13,592 nt of DNA from Chloromonas sp. AAM2 (Eukaryota; Chlorophyta; Chlorophyceae; Chlamydomonadales; Chlamydomonadaceae). The notes below the pieces were generated by a model. The model saw only the letters and a list, made by a program, of their open reading frames with translations. It was not told the DNA's origin and did no database searches. Position numbers and translations under genes: made by a program. Position 1 is the stretch's first letter. Each line of letters begins with the position of its first letter. This document shows, in pieces, positions 1 through 8,568 of this stretch. The stretch spans positions 1 through 13,592 of the forward strand of contig QAXH01002400.1 of assembly GCA_004335635.1 (NCBI GenBank), in the 5' to 3' direction.

Positions 1-266
1 TTTTTTTGAATTGGGTGACGGCTACGCCCATGGAAACCGTCCAGGGTTCGCAAGGCAAAATCGGTTCGCACCGTCTACCACAACACGTGATTCTCGCCCC
101 GCTGTACACCCATGTGACACATCTGCAAACTCCACAGTACCCAATCAGACTTTGCAATCACAACACACATCACCAACACATGTTCCAGTGATAATCACAG
201 AATTTGTCCCAGAACTGGCAAACTCCTTTTTTTTCACGCATGCGCAATGGCCGAAGTCTTCCCATG

Positions 267-293
267 CCTGGAGCCCAATCACAAGGCTCCAGG
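267..293. other. 9-bp inverted repeat
   Basis: CCTGGAGCC (267-275) pairs with GGCTCCAGG (285-293) around a 9-nt loop. No associated gene feature recognised. Confidence 0.35.
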
Positions 294-476
294 GCAAAGG
301 CACATGGCGTGGTAACATGTTCGTGCATGCTATACAAGCGTATTGTATCTGCCATCATGCTGGCTCAGCTGAGCTCACTGATGACTCACGGTTTGTTTTT
401 TCCCTGTTGATATGTCCTATGATGACTGAACATTTGCACTCTGGCATTCGCCAACAACGGATTCCCCTCGCAGCAA

Positions 477-686
477 TCAGTTACTGGCCACGCGGATCCG
501 CCCGCTGAGCTGGCCGCAGCCAGCTGCACAATTGACCCCTCCACTTCCGCCTGTGCACCCAGTGGCAGCACCCGTTGCACTGCCCTGCTCACACAGAACA
601 CTGTGCAAGCCTGCACTGCCCTGCAGCAACGCTACGTTCGCACAGCCACTGCATGTAGCCCACGAGTTTTGCCGTCCACCACATGA
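477..686. other. Coding-like block, strand ambiguous
   Basis: On plus, a CCTCGCAG acceptor before 474 could open a Cys/Ser/Thr/Ala-rich exon (AELAAASCTIDPSTSACAPS onwards) that ends at TGA 684-686, like an extracellular algal protein tail. On minus, the same bases encode VLPLGAQAEVEGSIVQLAAA and SSAGGSAWP after a possible GAGCAG acceptor near 575, with GTAACT as a weak donor near 485. Both readings have coding-like codon use. I recognise no family in either and cannot choose. Confidence 0.3.
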
Positions 687-1000
687 CAGTTCCAGCAGCG
701 TTTAGCAGCCACGTGGTACCTGCCTTTCGACAACCCGCTGAAGGAAACCGTTTGGTGCTTGTTCATTAATTGCATCCCTGGCTTGTGTGTTCGGTCGTGA
801 ACTTGTCCATGCTCAGCCTCAGTCTAGCTACAACCTGCCGGCAGCCAGCACTCTTTCTGGTCTTGCCCAGTAGCAGTGGGGTACCACCGGTTCAATAATA
901 ATTTAATATGTATTACCAGGCACAGATGCCTGGTTCTTTTGATTTGCATGAATCTTCTCCATGAATTAATCCATATAAACGTGGAAATGGAGGGCTTACC
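687..1000. other. No gene recognised
   Basis: Apart from the hairpin at 915-934, this AT-richer stretch shows no convincing exon on either strand. It could be intronic or intergenic to the unresolved left-hand gene(s). Confidence 0.4.
915..934. other. Perfect 8-bp hairpin
   Basis: ACCAGGCA and TGCCTGGT flank a 4-nt loop (CAGA), within an AT-rich tract and followed by TCTTTT. No known element recognised; it may be chance. Confidence 0.4.
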
Positions 1001-1545
1001 TCAGCCTCTCTGGCGCCATCCGAAGTAGACTAGATCAAGGGACGCAAGAAGGGCCAGGAGACCTAGTACATCTGCCCACATCTGACCATCCATTGCAGTC
1101 AAGCGTTCTTGCAGCAGGAGATGTCTCTGATGAAACCTGCTGGTTGGTCTTGCAATGGCTCACTGTGTCATTGGACGCTTTTGCATCATGCACACTGTAG
1201 CATGGTGACAAGCATGGTGTCAAATCTGGCTGTTTCCACACAACAGCCTGATGCATGATGTGCTTCACCGCACAAGCTTTTCCAACGAGCTCTCCTCTCG
1301 TTGCTGAACACGAACTTCACATCCCAGAACGCGCGCGCGTTGTGCTGCTATACTCTGGCGCTGTTTGATTGGGGCAGTGTAATAGGGATAGATTGCGGGG
1401 CTGGCATCTTCGAACATTCAATCGGGCACGTTCTATCTATCCACTTGGACTCTCTTAACTGCTGCACGATTCTCTACTATGTTTGACGCACAGTAAGCCG
1501 ACACACCGAGCAATGGTCAAGCATCTGTTGTCAAGGAGACTCACC
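1001..1545 (-). CDS. Candidate 3' end of an unknown minus-strand gene (two exons)
   Basis: Unrecognised. One exon ends at 1545 with a strong CAG|GTGAGT donor and encodes a charged stretch ending EGAFSTF plus two bases. An acceptor CCAGCAG|G starts the next exon at 1136; the phases agree (AG + G). That exon encodes LLLQERLTAMDGQ, then MWADVLGLLALLASLDLVYF and GWRQRG, an amphipathic to hydrophobic segment that looks like real protein. It ends at TGA 1001-1003. Oddly, the stop lies one base before a consensus donor (GAG|GTAAGC), so the gene may continue leftward if there is a sequence error, or the donor may start another transcript. The upstream extent past about 1690 is not resolved, and the plus strand of 1623-1747 also has an open coding-like frame. 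Confidence 0.35.
1137..1544 (-). other. Probable intron of the unknown minus-strand gene
   Basis: Read on minus it is bounded by CAG|GTGAGT and CCAGCAG. No other structure stands out, apart from a short GC alternation (GCGCGCGCG) near 1330. Confidence 0.3.
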
Positions 1546-2058
1546 TGAAAGTGGAAAAAGCACCTTCCGAGTAACCCCGTCCAGTTTCTGACGAGTTCGA
1601 CTCCTCAATCACGTGCCATAACCAAGTGCAGTTTTCCCTCCTCTCCTCCGCGCCGCGGCTAGCAGACCAGCTTGCGGCAATCCCAGGGATTGCGCACCTC
1701 TTTACTTTGAGGAGAGCGGCCGTGCTGCACCGGCCAATCCTACCTTGAACAAGAGTTCGCAGTGAATTAAACGCTGAGAAGGTGCGTGTAAACGAATCAC
1801 ATGATGGCCATTTGGAAAGAAGATGACAGCATGCAAGGCAACAGGTCAGCCGTGCAAACACTGGCCGGTGAAACGCAGGCCGCCCGACTGTTGACCAAGG
1901 CTCAGTCAACGCGAGTCAGGCACGGAGAGCTCGGCTTCCAGCATGGGCGCATTCTTCCTGCCCAAGGTGAAATCGCAGTCTTTGCCCTTACTGAATTGAA
2001 AATGCGCGCTTCTAGGTCGTGCTTGGCTGACTCGCATTCAAACGCAATTGACGCGCAG

Positions 2059-2131
2059 GTGGCTTTGCTTTTCCTGGCGCCCCTGGGCCCGGCACACGAA
2101 CTTCTATGGAAATCCTTCTTTGACACTGCAG
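2059..2131 (+). other. 5'-most recognised GT14 exon
   Basis: The acceptor is ACGCGCAG just before 2059 and the donor is G|GTGTGC after 2131. It encodes the start of the GT14 catalytic domain (VALLFLAPLG, then ELLWKSFFDTA), matching the hydrophobic strand and W-FF motif that opens this family. It ends in phase 1, and the acceptor TGCAG|CC at 3262/3263 restores frame exactly. The reading frame continues open upstream to ATG 1801 (86 codons), but that stretch has no signal anchor, so whether it is coding is unclear. Confidence 0.6.
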
Positions 2132-5100
2132 GTGTGCAGCTAGGAAACCAGGGTTTGAGACGTTTAACCCAATGATGCGAAAGCTGTAGCGACAAGTTCC
2201 AGTGCACGACAGACCTGGTCAACTCCATTTTTACTTCTTACAATGACCGGCTCTATTTCCATCTCGGACCATGGGAACGGGATGCCTGCATAGCCCAATG
2301 CAGTCCAGGCATGCAAGAAGGAATCATATAACATTATGCCTGATGTCCATGCTTGAGCGTCCATGCCTGAATTTCTATGCTCGACATCAAGGCAGTTATA
2401 CTGTACGTCTCATGCGCTCCTGCCATCAAATGGCTGCCTTTGTCTCTGAGCCCCCTTTCTGAAGCGCAAAGGCACATGTGCCACCTCCCATAGGACCCTG
2501 GCATGCTCCTTACCTGTATAGACGATACGACACTGGCCCCGGCCGCACGTGTGCCCTCCACCCCCACCACCACCACCATCCATGCAGCTCGCAGAAAAGA
2601 ATCCACCCAGCACGTACAGCTGGTCAGGGTGCGATGCGCCTTGTGAACGACGGACGGAGGTGCGCCTGCGGTAACAATGCGGAACACGGTCCTCGCCATG
2701 CGTGAGCACCAAAGCCATCGCGTCGTCCGGGGCCAAGTCCTCTGCCCATGACATAATCAATGCGACGTGCCCTAAACGAAGACTCCTTTCTATACCGCTC
2801 AGAATTCTCCAGCGTCTGGCAGATATCATCTTGCCGTCGAATGAATAACCTAGTTGGCTCTGACCTAAAAAACACCCTGACCCAAGCGACCAGATTTCAA
2901 AACACTGTGGGCAAACAAAGGCGTACTGCCAAAGGCTGTCAGGCATGGGTTGAGCATGTGTGTGCATGGATTGAGCATGTGTGTGCATGGGTTGAGCATG
3001 TGTGTGTCGGTAAGGCAGCGGAGGGCATTCCGAACGACAGACCAGTTCGAATATTGAACGAAATCCAACTGCGAGCATGACAGATGCTCCATCTTGCGCT
3101 CTCATCCAGCACAACCCGATAGTGAATAGGCTGCTTGAGTAGAGCGAGCAGGAGCTGTGCAAAGAGGGTGAGCCGGGCTTCAGATCCCGGACCAGCCAAT
3201 CAACATTCTACTACAAACAAACCTGCAGTCATGCCAGTGTGTGCTCAACTGTGCCTGTGCAGCCCAGCTGGCGCCTCCACACATGGTCCGATACATGGAG
3301 AGCACCATACCACCAGCAGTGCAACACAGCTTGCAGCACGGCCCAGGCTACGACCTCATGCAGGTCACCCACGGCAAAGGGGTGCATCCCCAGAGTCCAG
3401 AACGCATACCAGGCTCCAGAACGCTGTGGGAGATCGAAGACAGCCAGTACCCACCCCACCTCTTGAAGCAATGTGAGGACGAGATTGACGTGGTCGGGTT
3501 CCCAGGGGTGCAGCGGCTGCTGACCGCTGGGACGATGCGGATGCCCTGCCAGCAGCTCTTCTCCACTTACGTGCACACGGGAGCCGCCCTGCCCAACTCA
3601 AGCCTGTTCTACGGCCGTGACGCACTGCCCATTCGTGCTGACACCCGCTCAAGCTGGGGCATGCCTTCGTTGGTGCTGGTGAGTGATCATGCGTGAATGC
3701 TCAACCGTGCCAATCCTGGGGATGCATTTGCTTCTGGGAGGATGCGCCAGACACGGCGAGCGTCACCACTGCACTTTCCCGCAATGCATGCCCCTTGACA
3801 GTTGGAAATGGATTGTAGTGTGGCTTGCCTCAGTGTGATAGTCACCTAGCATGCACCTGTTGTGATTGTACTCACTGCAGGCCGGCCAGCTGCTTATGGC
3901 AGCAGCACTTCGCGACCCGCGCAACACTCGGTTCGTTATCGTCAGCGGCACCAGCATCCCAGTACACTCGCCCATCCTCATCTGGTCGCAGCTCCAGTCC
4001 GAGTACAAGAGCAGGGTCAACGCCTGCCCACGCAATGACACCACCAAATACAGGTGAGCATGGGCGGCCCCTGGAATGACAAGAGGCCATGTCTGCAGTG
4101 GCAAGTGAGCGTGTTGAGGAGTAGTACCTGCATGATTGTTGGCAGCGGTGCATTGCAGCACATGCATCAGTCATGGTGAAAGAGTGGTGGTGACACACTG
4201 TAAATATGAAGCGTTCATGGTCGTGAGAACAGGGTGCTGAGTGCTGACATGTGTTGTTTGCACCATGCTTGCCTTCAGGTGGCGCAAGAGCTTCACTACC
4301 AAGTACCTGAAGTTTGCTCACTGGAGAAAGAGCGCACAGGTGTGTGTTTGTGTTTGTGTGGTCGATGACTGGAGGCAAGCCATTAGGCCCACCAGGCTCA
4401 TCATCGTCGGTCAAAAGATTGCATGTAACTGCACTAATGCAGCCCTGAAGGTACCACAATGCTGTGATGAGTTGACGTCATTTGATATCATCTGTTCGGT
4501 GGCTCCTCTACTACATGTTTCCTGCCTCACTGCCTCATCGCAGTGGGCGGTGCTGAACCGCGCGCACACCGCCCTTGTCCTGGCTGACACACACGTGAGT
4601 AATGGCAACAAGTCCTACATGGCAGCTGATCCTTTTCCTGATCAGACCCGTGTTTGAACGCGTAGGGTTTTTGGACAGGGCTAGCAACAAGTGATTGCAT
4701 CGTGACGGCTTTTGAACAGTTTGTTTCACAGCCCTTTAACTGTATGCCATGTCTGCAGGTCTGGGATCAGATGGTCTCGCACTTGTGCGATGGGCGAAGA
4801 GCAACACTGTCGGGCCCAGACCCGCAGTTCCCGCCAACCCACATGGAGGCCATGCGACGTCTAAGGCATGTGTGCCCGAACGTGATGGACGAACACTACC
4901 TTCCGATCGTGCTGGCAACCTACGGCTTGGACAACGAGGTGAGCACCGTCGAGAAACACAATGCCACAATTGTCGCCGGACTACGCCCAGTGTGTTGTCG
5001 GAACACGCGCATGAAGAGGCAGCAAACTGCAGCTCACCCGCCCAGCTCTACCCTCTGCCAGGTTGTTAATCGACAGGTTTAGGATTAGACAATGGGGAAC

Positions 5101-6412
5101 GCTGCACGTGGAGTTGCTCTGGCCTTGAGGATCCATCAGCGGCACGCTTCTGCATTATGCATTTTGATTCGTCATCGGCTGCGCACGCAGACGGACTGCA
5201 TTGGCCGTGCGACTTGGACGGACTGGAGCAAGAATGGCGCGCACCCCACGACGTTCTCCCGTGGCGCCCAGCTCAAGGCGGGATTGGCCGAGACCGTCCG
5301 TGGAGACTTTAAGGTATGAAAATAATGGCGCACGTTGGACGCATGTGTATATGGATGTATGGGCTCGTGATCGCCCTGGCTGCTCACTTTTATGCCTGAT
5401 CCCAAATTTTACGTGCCGGGTCAGACGTGCATGAGAGTTTCATGTTGCGAGGGTTTTACGGGTTGGCGTCTATGCAGCCACCACAACGGTAGACGTACGC
5501 AGGTGCGTGTGCGTTAGCAATGCTTAGAATGTTTTCTCAGCCACCCTATGCGCAGGGCATGGGCAACCCAGTGTTCCCCAACTGCTCACAAGTGTGGCCC
5601 AAGGCACTCCAGTCTGCCGTGGAGACCTTCATGGCGATAGCCAAGAACGCCAGTGTAGCCTCCCTCAACGAAACAGTGTCATCCAACGTCGGCACTGGGT
5701 CATTGGCTACAGCTGCTGCCACCAACAGGCGTTCTCTGTCATCCAGCGGGAAAGCATCAGTGGCGACAGTAGCTGCCATCAACAAGCTTCTGAAGGGGGT
5801 CAAAAGCCGAGCTGAGACGACAGCCAGACGTATCCAGGGCACACAATCCAGCAGCCAGCCGCTGGAATTGGATGGTGCTATCGCAGCCTGGGTCAAGGAT
5901 ACTCTGGGCTACAAGTGAGTGAGCTGCTAGGACGGTATAAGGAGTGATCTGTGTATCGCTCACTCTTGCGCTCCTTCAACCAACGTACATTTTAGTGGGT
6001 GCCTGGACAAGCTGCGGACCACCAACATGGTCATAGCTTTTGCAAAGCATGTGGACATCTGGCAGTGAAGCACTGTGTTGCATGTATCGGGTGTCACATG
6101 TAGACTGCTCGTATGCTGATGTTTGGAATCGCGCACGTGGCCTAACTCGCATCACGCTGTTGTCGCCGATGCAGACCAATGATATCTGCGTGCCCGCTCT
6201 TCGCGCGCAAGTTCACCGGGCTGACCAGGGGCACGGCGGAGGGCTACATGCCCCCGCCCTCGCCCACTGGTGATGACCTAGCGATCGCCATCGCCAATGA
6301 AGCAGCTGTGTTCAGATGGTCGATGGATTGCAAAAACGGGCTGGCCCTGGCTACATCGTGCCCCGCGCTGTCTCCCTTATCGAAGCTACTCGCAGGCTCC
6401 AATCGTAGCTGA
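2059..6412 (+). CDS. GT14 family glycosyltransferase (core-2/I-branching, DUF266), about ten exons, probable frameshift near 3' end
   Basis: Exons by splice signals and phase: 2059-2131, 3263-3678, 3881-4053, 4279-4339, 4544-4594, 4759-4938, 5191-5313, 5541-5914, 5996-6029, 6175-6412. Landmarks in family order are VALLFLAP...LLWKSFF, LFSTYVHTG, SSLFYGRDALP, a segment around RNTRFVIVSGTSIPV, HWRKSAQ joined to WAVLNRAH, DEHYLPIVLATYGLDNE, WTDWSKNGAHPTTFSRG and PLFARKFTGLT. The DEHY and HP-TTF motifs are hallmarks of the family. Such enzymes are normally Golgi type II membrane proteins transferring sugars (xylose, GlcNAc or similar) from nucleotide sugars to glycans or proteoglycans; substrate cannot be read here. 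A Ser/Ala-rich insert occupies about 5640-5880. No N-terminal membrane anchor was found, so the true start may lie upstream of 2059; an ATG at 1801 is in frame. Exon 8 could instead begin at 5556. Family call is firm; both ends are uncertain. Confidence 0.85.
2164..3199 (-). CDS. Candidate antisense gene of unknown function inside GT14 intron 1
   Basis: Unrecognised. The last candidate exon is 2164-2285, following a CTATGCAG acceptor; it encodes IPFPWSEMEIEPV...ALELVATAFASLG and stops with TAA. The preceding candidate exon ends at 2514 with a consensus CAG|GTAAGG donor and may begin at 2864 after a TTTTTTAG acceptor. It encodes GHVALIMSWAEDLAPDDAM and a Kelch-like DQLYVLGGFF followed by a Gly run. 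Donor and acceptor phases agree (G from the donor side plus GC). A further coding-like stretch at about 3095-3199 reads LTLFAQLLLALLKQPIHYRV; an acceptor TTTGCACAG at 3155 is possible. No initiator ATG was fixed and no family recognised. A second frame of the 2514-2699 exon also looks coding-like (begins MARTVFRIVTAG), so the frame is not certain. Confidence 0.35.
2944..3006. repeat. 3 x 21-bp tandem repeat in GT14 intron 1
   Basis: Three adjacent units (2944-2964, 2965-2985, 2986-3006) begin CATGGGTTGAGCATG and end in a TG run. The first and third are identical and the middle one differs by one base. Confidence 0.9.
4340..4543 (+). other. GT14 intron with no in-frame stop, length divisible by three
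   Basis: The intron lies between the exons encoding HWRKSAQ and WAVLNRAHT. Joining these gives the continuous WRK-S-QW motif typical of GT14, so removal is the expected state. It is 204 bp, both flanks are phase 0, and the frame stays open throughout. Retention would insert 68 residues without a frameshift. The donor is GTGTGT and the acceptor TCGCAG. Confidence 0.75.
5996..6412 (+). other. GT14 3' exons with apparent +1 frameshift
   Basis: The mini-exon 5996-6029 encodes GCLDKLRTTNM. The next exon from 6175 reads TNDICVP in the incoming phase, then would run out of frame to a stop at 6271-6273. Shifting by one base at the CCC run 6193-6195 gives VPLFARKFTGLTRG, the conserved end of the GT14 domain, and stays open to TGA 6410-6412. 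Either one extra C is present (sequencing error or mutation) or the mini-exon is skipped: joining 5914 to 6175 also restores frame but loses the LRTTNM-TNDIC continuity. The mini-exon donor (ATG|GTCATA) is weak. Confidence 0.65.
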
Positions 6413-7210
6413 TTCAGGCACATTAGCGACTTGTTTGAACCCACCTCTTTGAACCCCAGCAAAGAAATGCACGCATAGAAACAACCGCCACTCTCCTGGC
6501 TTTATTTGCAGATCGTATGATTAAGCTTTGCACCCTCAATTTCTTTCAGTTCTCAGTGATTCCAGCGGAGGCAGCTGGGGGGCATATATTATGCACCCGC
6601 CGTATTGCTTGCTGGGGCTTACCCAAGCCTCAGTTTTGACAGAAGATTCTTGCCACACATGGCTTACAGACATGTCTTTACCAGCGAGCGTGTGTGACAC
6701 TTGCATCAGGCAAGCTGTGCAGTACAGGGCCGATTGCCCAAACCAATGAACTCTCTTTGGCAACTGCTTTGTGCCAATGACGGAACTCAGGCATAACCAT
6801 GGCATGACCTGCTGGTGTCGGCTTGGCACAGTGACTTGCTATTTCTAGTCGAACACAGGCTTTCGTGCACATAGCTCTGGTATACATATGACTCAAGCCT
6901 TGTTGTGTGCATGGCTTGACAACACACAAAAAATACGAATTATCTGGTACATTATCTGGGCGTGTAGGGCACTGCTTTAGAGGTGGCCACTGTTGGCTGG
7001 TTGAGTTGTGCATAATAACGGGGGCGCATGGCTTGATGGCATAGGCAGTGTGGCACTTCTGCCAGCACGTAGATGGCTGTTGTGAATGGTGTTCTGCCTT
7101 TGGAAACCCTTTTTCTCTTACAGTCTATACGTGTGTAGATTGAAAATGCAATTGAGGCTAGCGTGCGGGAAGCACAGCAGAATGCCTGCTGTTGAATTGA
7201 GTATGCACAT

Positions 7211-7215
7211 TGTAA
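7211..7215 (+). terminator. Possible TGTAA polyadenylation signal for the GT14 gene
   Basis: First TGTAA found downstream of the GT14 stop, in TGTAAACATGG. TGTAA is the typical chlorophycean polyA signal. The implied 3' UTR of about 0.8 kb is long but plausible. A five-base match is weak evidence. Confidence 0.25.
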
Positions 7216-7546
7216 ACATGGATTGATGGCAGTGAATGCAAAGCCGGTGCTGCATCCAGCCACCACCGACAGGGTCACAGGGCTGTAAGCTTGCATAGGA
7301 TGACTCTGTAGCAAGGCACCAGCAACAATTGGATCAGTGCCACACGATCGGACAAATGCACATGTACTGTTTTTTCCTGACAGGTTGTTGGTGTAAGGCT
7401 GCCAGGGCCACTGGACAGCCGGCTGGCCTGTTGCAGGTGTAGGAGAAGGCTGCCTTGGCTGTGTGCATTCTGTGTGCATCCGGCGAGTGGCAGGCCTTGC
7501 TGGTGTTTTGGGTTGAGTGCTTCTTTGCCTGTCGGCGTGTGCGGAC

Positions 7547-7593
7547 ATGCACGTGCCTCATGGTCACGTGATATGCACGTGCCTCATGGTCAC
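7547..7593. repeat. 21-bp direct repeat with three CACGTG palindromes
   Basis: A 21-bp unit starting ATGCACGTGCCTCATGG occurs at 7547-7567 and, identical, at 7573-7593. Each copy carries GCACGTGC, and the junction creates TCACGTGA. This gives three G-box/E-box cores within about 35 bp, roughly 200 bp upstream of the kinase-like fragment. A promoter role is possible but unproven. Confidence 0.7.
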
Positions 7594-7629
7594 TTTCAGC
7601 CTTTTCCGCATGTGCAAGACCTGACCGCG

Positions 7630-7704
7630 GACGAGCCTACCTGACAACCGCCGCAGGCCTGTCAACGCCTCAGAGGACGAGCCTCACCTGTCAACGCCTG
7701 TCAA
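7630..7704. repeat. Imperfect direct duplication
   Basis: GACGAGCCT followed by ACCTG occurs at 7630 and again, slightly diverged, at 7676. CCTGTCAACGCCT also occurs in both parts. This is a small local duplication with no recognised function. Confidence 0.6.
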
Positions 7705-7768
7705 ATCGATGCGGGCCCAACAGAGTGACCACTGTAACATGCGCTCGTTCCCTTTCCAACTGCCACAG

Positions 7769-7884
7769 GAGTGGACCTGTTGCGTCAGATGCTAGTGCTG
7801 GACCCCTCCAATCGCATTGACTGTCACAAGGCCCTGTGTCAGGGATGGAAGCTGAGGCGGGCTGCATATCAAGTGTCACACTGA
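7769..7884 (+). pseudogene. Protein-kinase C-lobe fragment (subdomain XI, CDK/MAPK-like)
   Basis: After a clean acceptor (CTTTCCAACTGCCACAG) the frame encodes VDLLRQMLVLDPSNRI, then DCHKAL, and runs to TGA 7882-7884. The pattern LL--ML--DP--RI---AL is the end of the kinase catalytic domain in CDK/MAPK-type kinases, including the conserved Arg of subdomain XI. The usual HPYF-type ending is replaced by CQGWKLRRA. I found no upstream exons carrying the glycine loop, VAIK, HRD or DFG motifs. It is therefore an isolated exon or relic, or the last exon of a gene whose other exons I failed to see. Confidence 0.55.
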
Positions 7885-8027
7885 CCATTCTTCAGTCTGT
7901 GGAGGCAAGGTTAAGATGGCAGCGCAGTGGATCCTGCAGCAGCCAGGAGGGTGCTTGGTGACAATGGCAGCGTTCGAGGCATGTGCAGAGTGGAGCTTGA
8001 GCGAGTTGAAAAGTGTGTGTGATTGCA

Positions 8028-8053
8028 AAGTCAACGTGCCAAGTCAACGTGCC
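8028..8053. repeat. 13-bp tandem duplication
   Basis: AAGTCAACGTGCC occurs twice back to back. No function recognised. Confidence 0.85.
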
Positions 8054-8325
8054 TCGCGAAATGCACATAAACTGCTGCTCAGAAGGCGCATGCTGTTGAT
8101 TTGAAGCCCGAGTCGTCTGCATCAGGGATTCGCGGGTGGAGTGCACACAAGTTGCAATACGAGCAGGTTTCCCGCAAGTTTCCGTGTGTGGGTGCCTCAC
8201 CACCCCTTGCTGACACGGTCAGATTCCCCTTTACTAGGAGAAATTTTTGCAATTTGCGCAAGTAGTTGATGTTTGCGTTGGACGTGCTTCATGGTGTGCA
8301 CTCCCTCCTTGTAAACATGTGCCAG

Positions 8326-8568
8326 GATTGCCCTCACCTCCGCCAGTCCTCCCAGCTCAGCAAGCTTGTGACCAATGATCGCTGTCTTATGTCCTGAGCT
8401 GAGTTTGAGGTTAGATGACGTGTCTGGCTAGCCAGCAAGAATGCCATGGTGCTGAACTGTTTGCCTCTTAGGTTTGACCTACTAGCTGGACTACATCCAG
8501 AACACCCTTGCCAGTCAGCTGGAGCATGCCCTGGCCCATGCTTTCCTGCATTCAATCTTGTCTGCTAT
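8326..8568 (+). other. Possible exon fragments of unknown protein
   Basis: Two coding-like pieces. The first, 8326-8390, follows a TGTGCCAG acceptor and reads DCPHLRQSSQLSKLVTNDRC. The second, 8486-8568, follows CTACTAG, reads LDYIQNTLASQLEHALAHAF and ends at a good GTGCGT donor. A different frame from acceptor 8471 (FDLLAGLHPEHP) fits the phase of the first piece better, so the frame of the second is unsettled. No family recognised. Confidence 0.3.

Larger units (their letters stand above)
2132..3262 (+). other. Long GT14 intron 1
   Basis: At 1131 bp this is far longer than the other GT14 introns (81-252 bp). It contains a 3 x 21-bp repeat (2944-3006), a short CCA-rich tract near 2560-2580, and coding-like open frames on the minus strand, listed separately. 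The intron is defined by phase agreement between the VALLFLAP exon and the exon starting at 3263. Confidence 0.5.
6413..7768. other. Gene-poor interval downstream of the GT14 gene
   Basis: No convincing exon on either strand. The first part is probably the GT14 3' UTR; the first TGTAA downstream, the usual green-algal polyadenylation signal, is at 7211-7215, about 800 bp past the stop. Long open frames on the minus strand (about 6950-7550) have low-quality composition and no splice logic. The right part holds short duplications and CACGTG motifs, listed separately. Confidence 0.45.

Noticed and set aside
11..508. 165-codon plus-strand frame at the left edge
   Set aside because: Composition is not convincingly coding, there are no recognisable motifs, and it is not anchored by splice sites.
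2410..3162. Single 250-codon minus-strand gene
   Set aside because: No ATG start; it runs through the 21-bp repeat and past a consensus donor at 2514. Only parts of it are kept, as candidate exons.
3229..3652. Overlapping minus-strand frames opposite a GT14 exon
   Set aside because: Shadows of the GT14 exon 3263-3678, whose frame joins recognised family motifs.
4939..5082. Extension of the GT14 exon past 4938
   Set aside because: LDNE joined to TDCIGRATW across the 4939-5190 intron reproduces the conserved family sequence; the read-through ends in a stop at 5080-5082.
6952..7548. 198-codon minus-strand frame
   Set aside because: Rich in Cys, His, Gln, Ser and Thr without domain features, no ATG-supported start and no splice logic; likely chance.
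7916..8104. Small plus-strand ORF beginning MAAQWILQQPGG
   Set aside because: It has a reasonable start context but ends in repeat-derived sequence and has no recognisable family; too weak to call.
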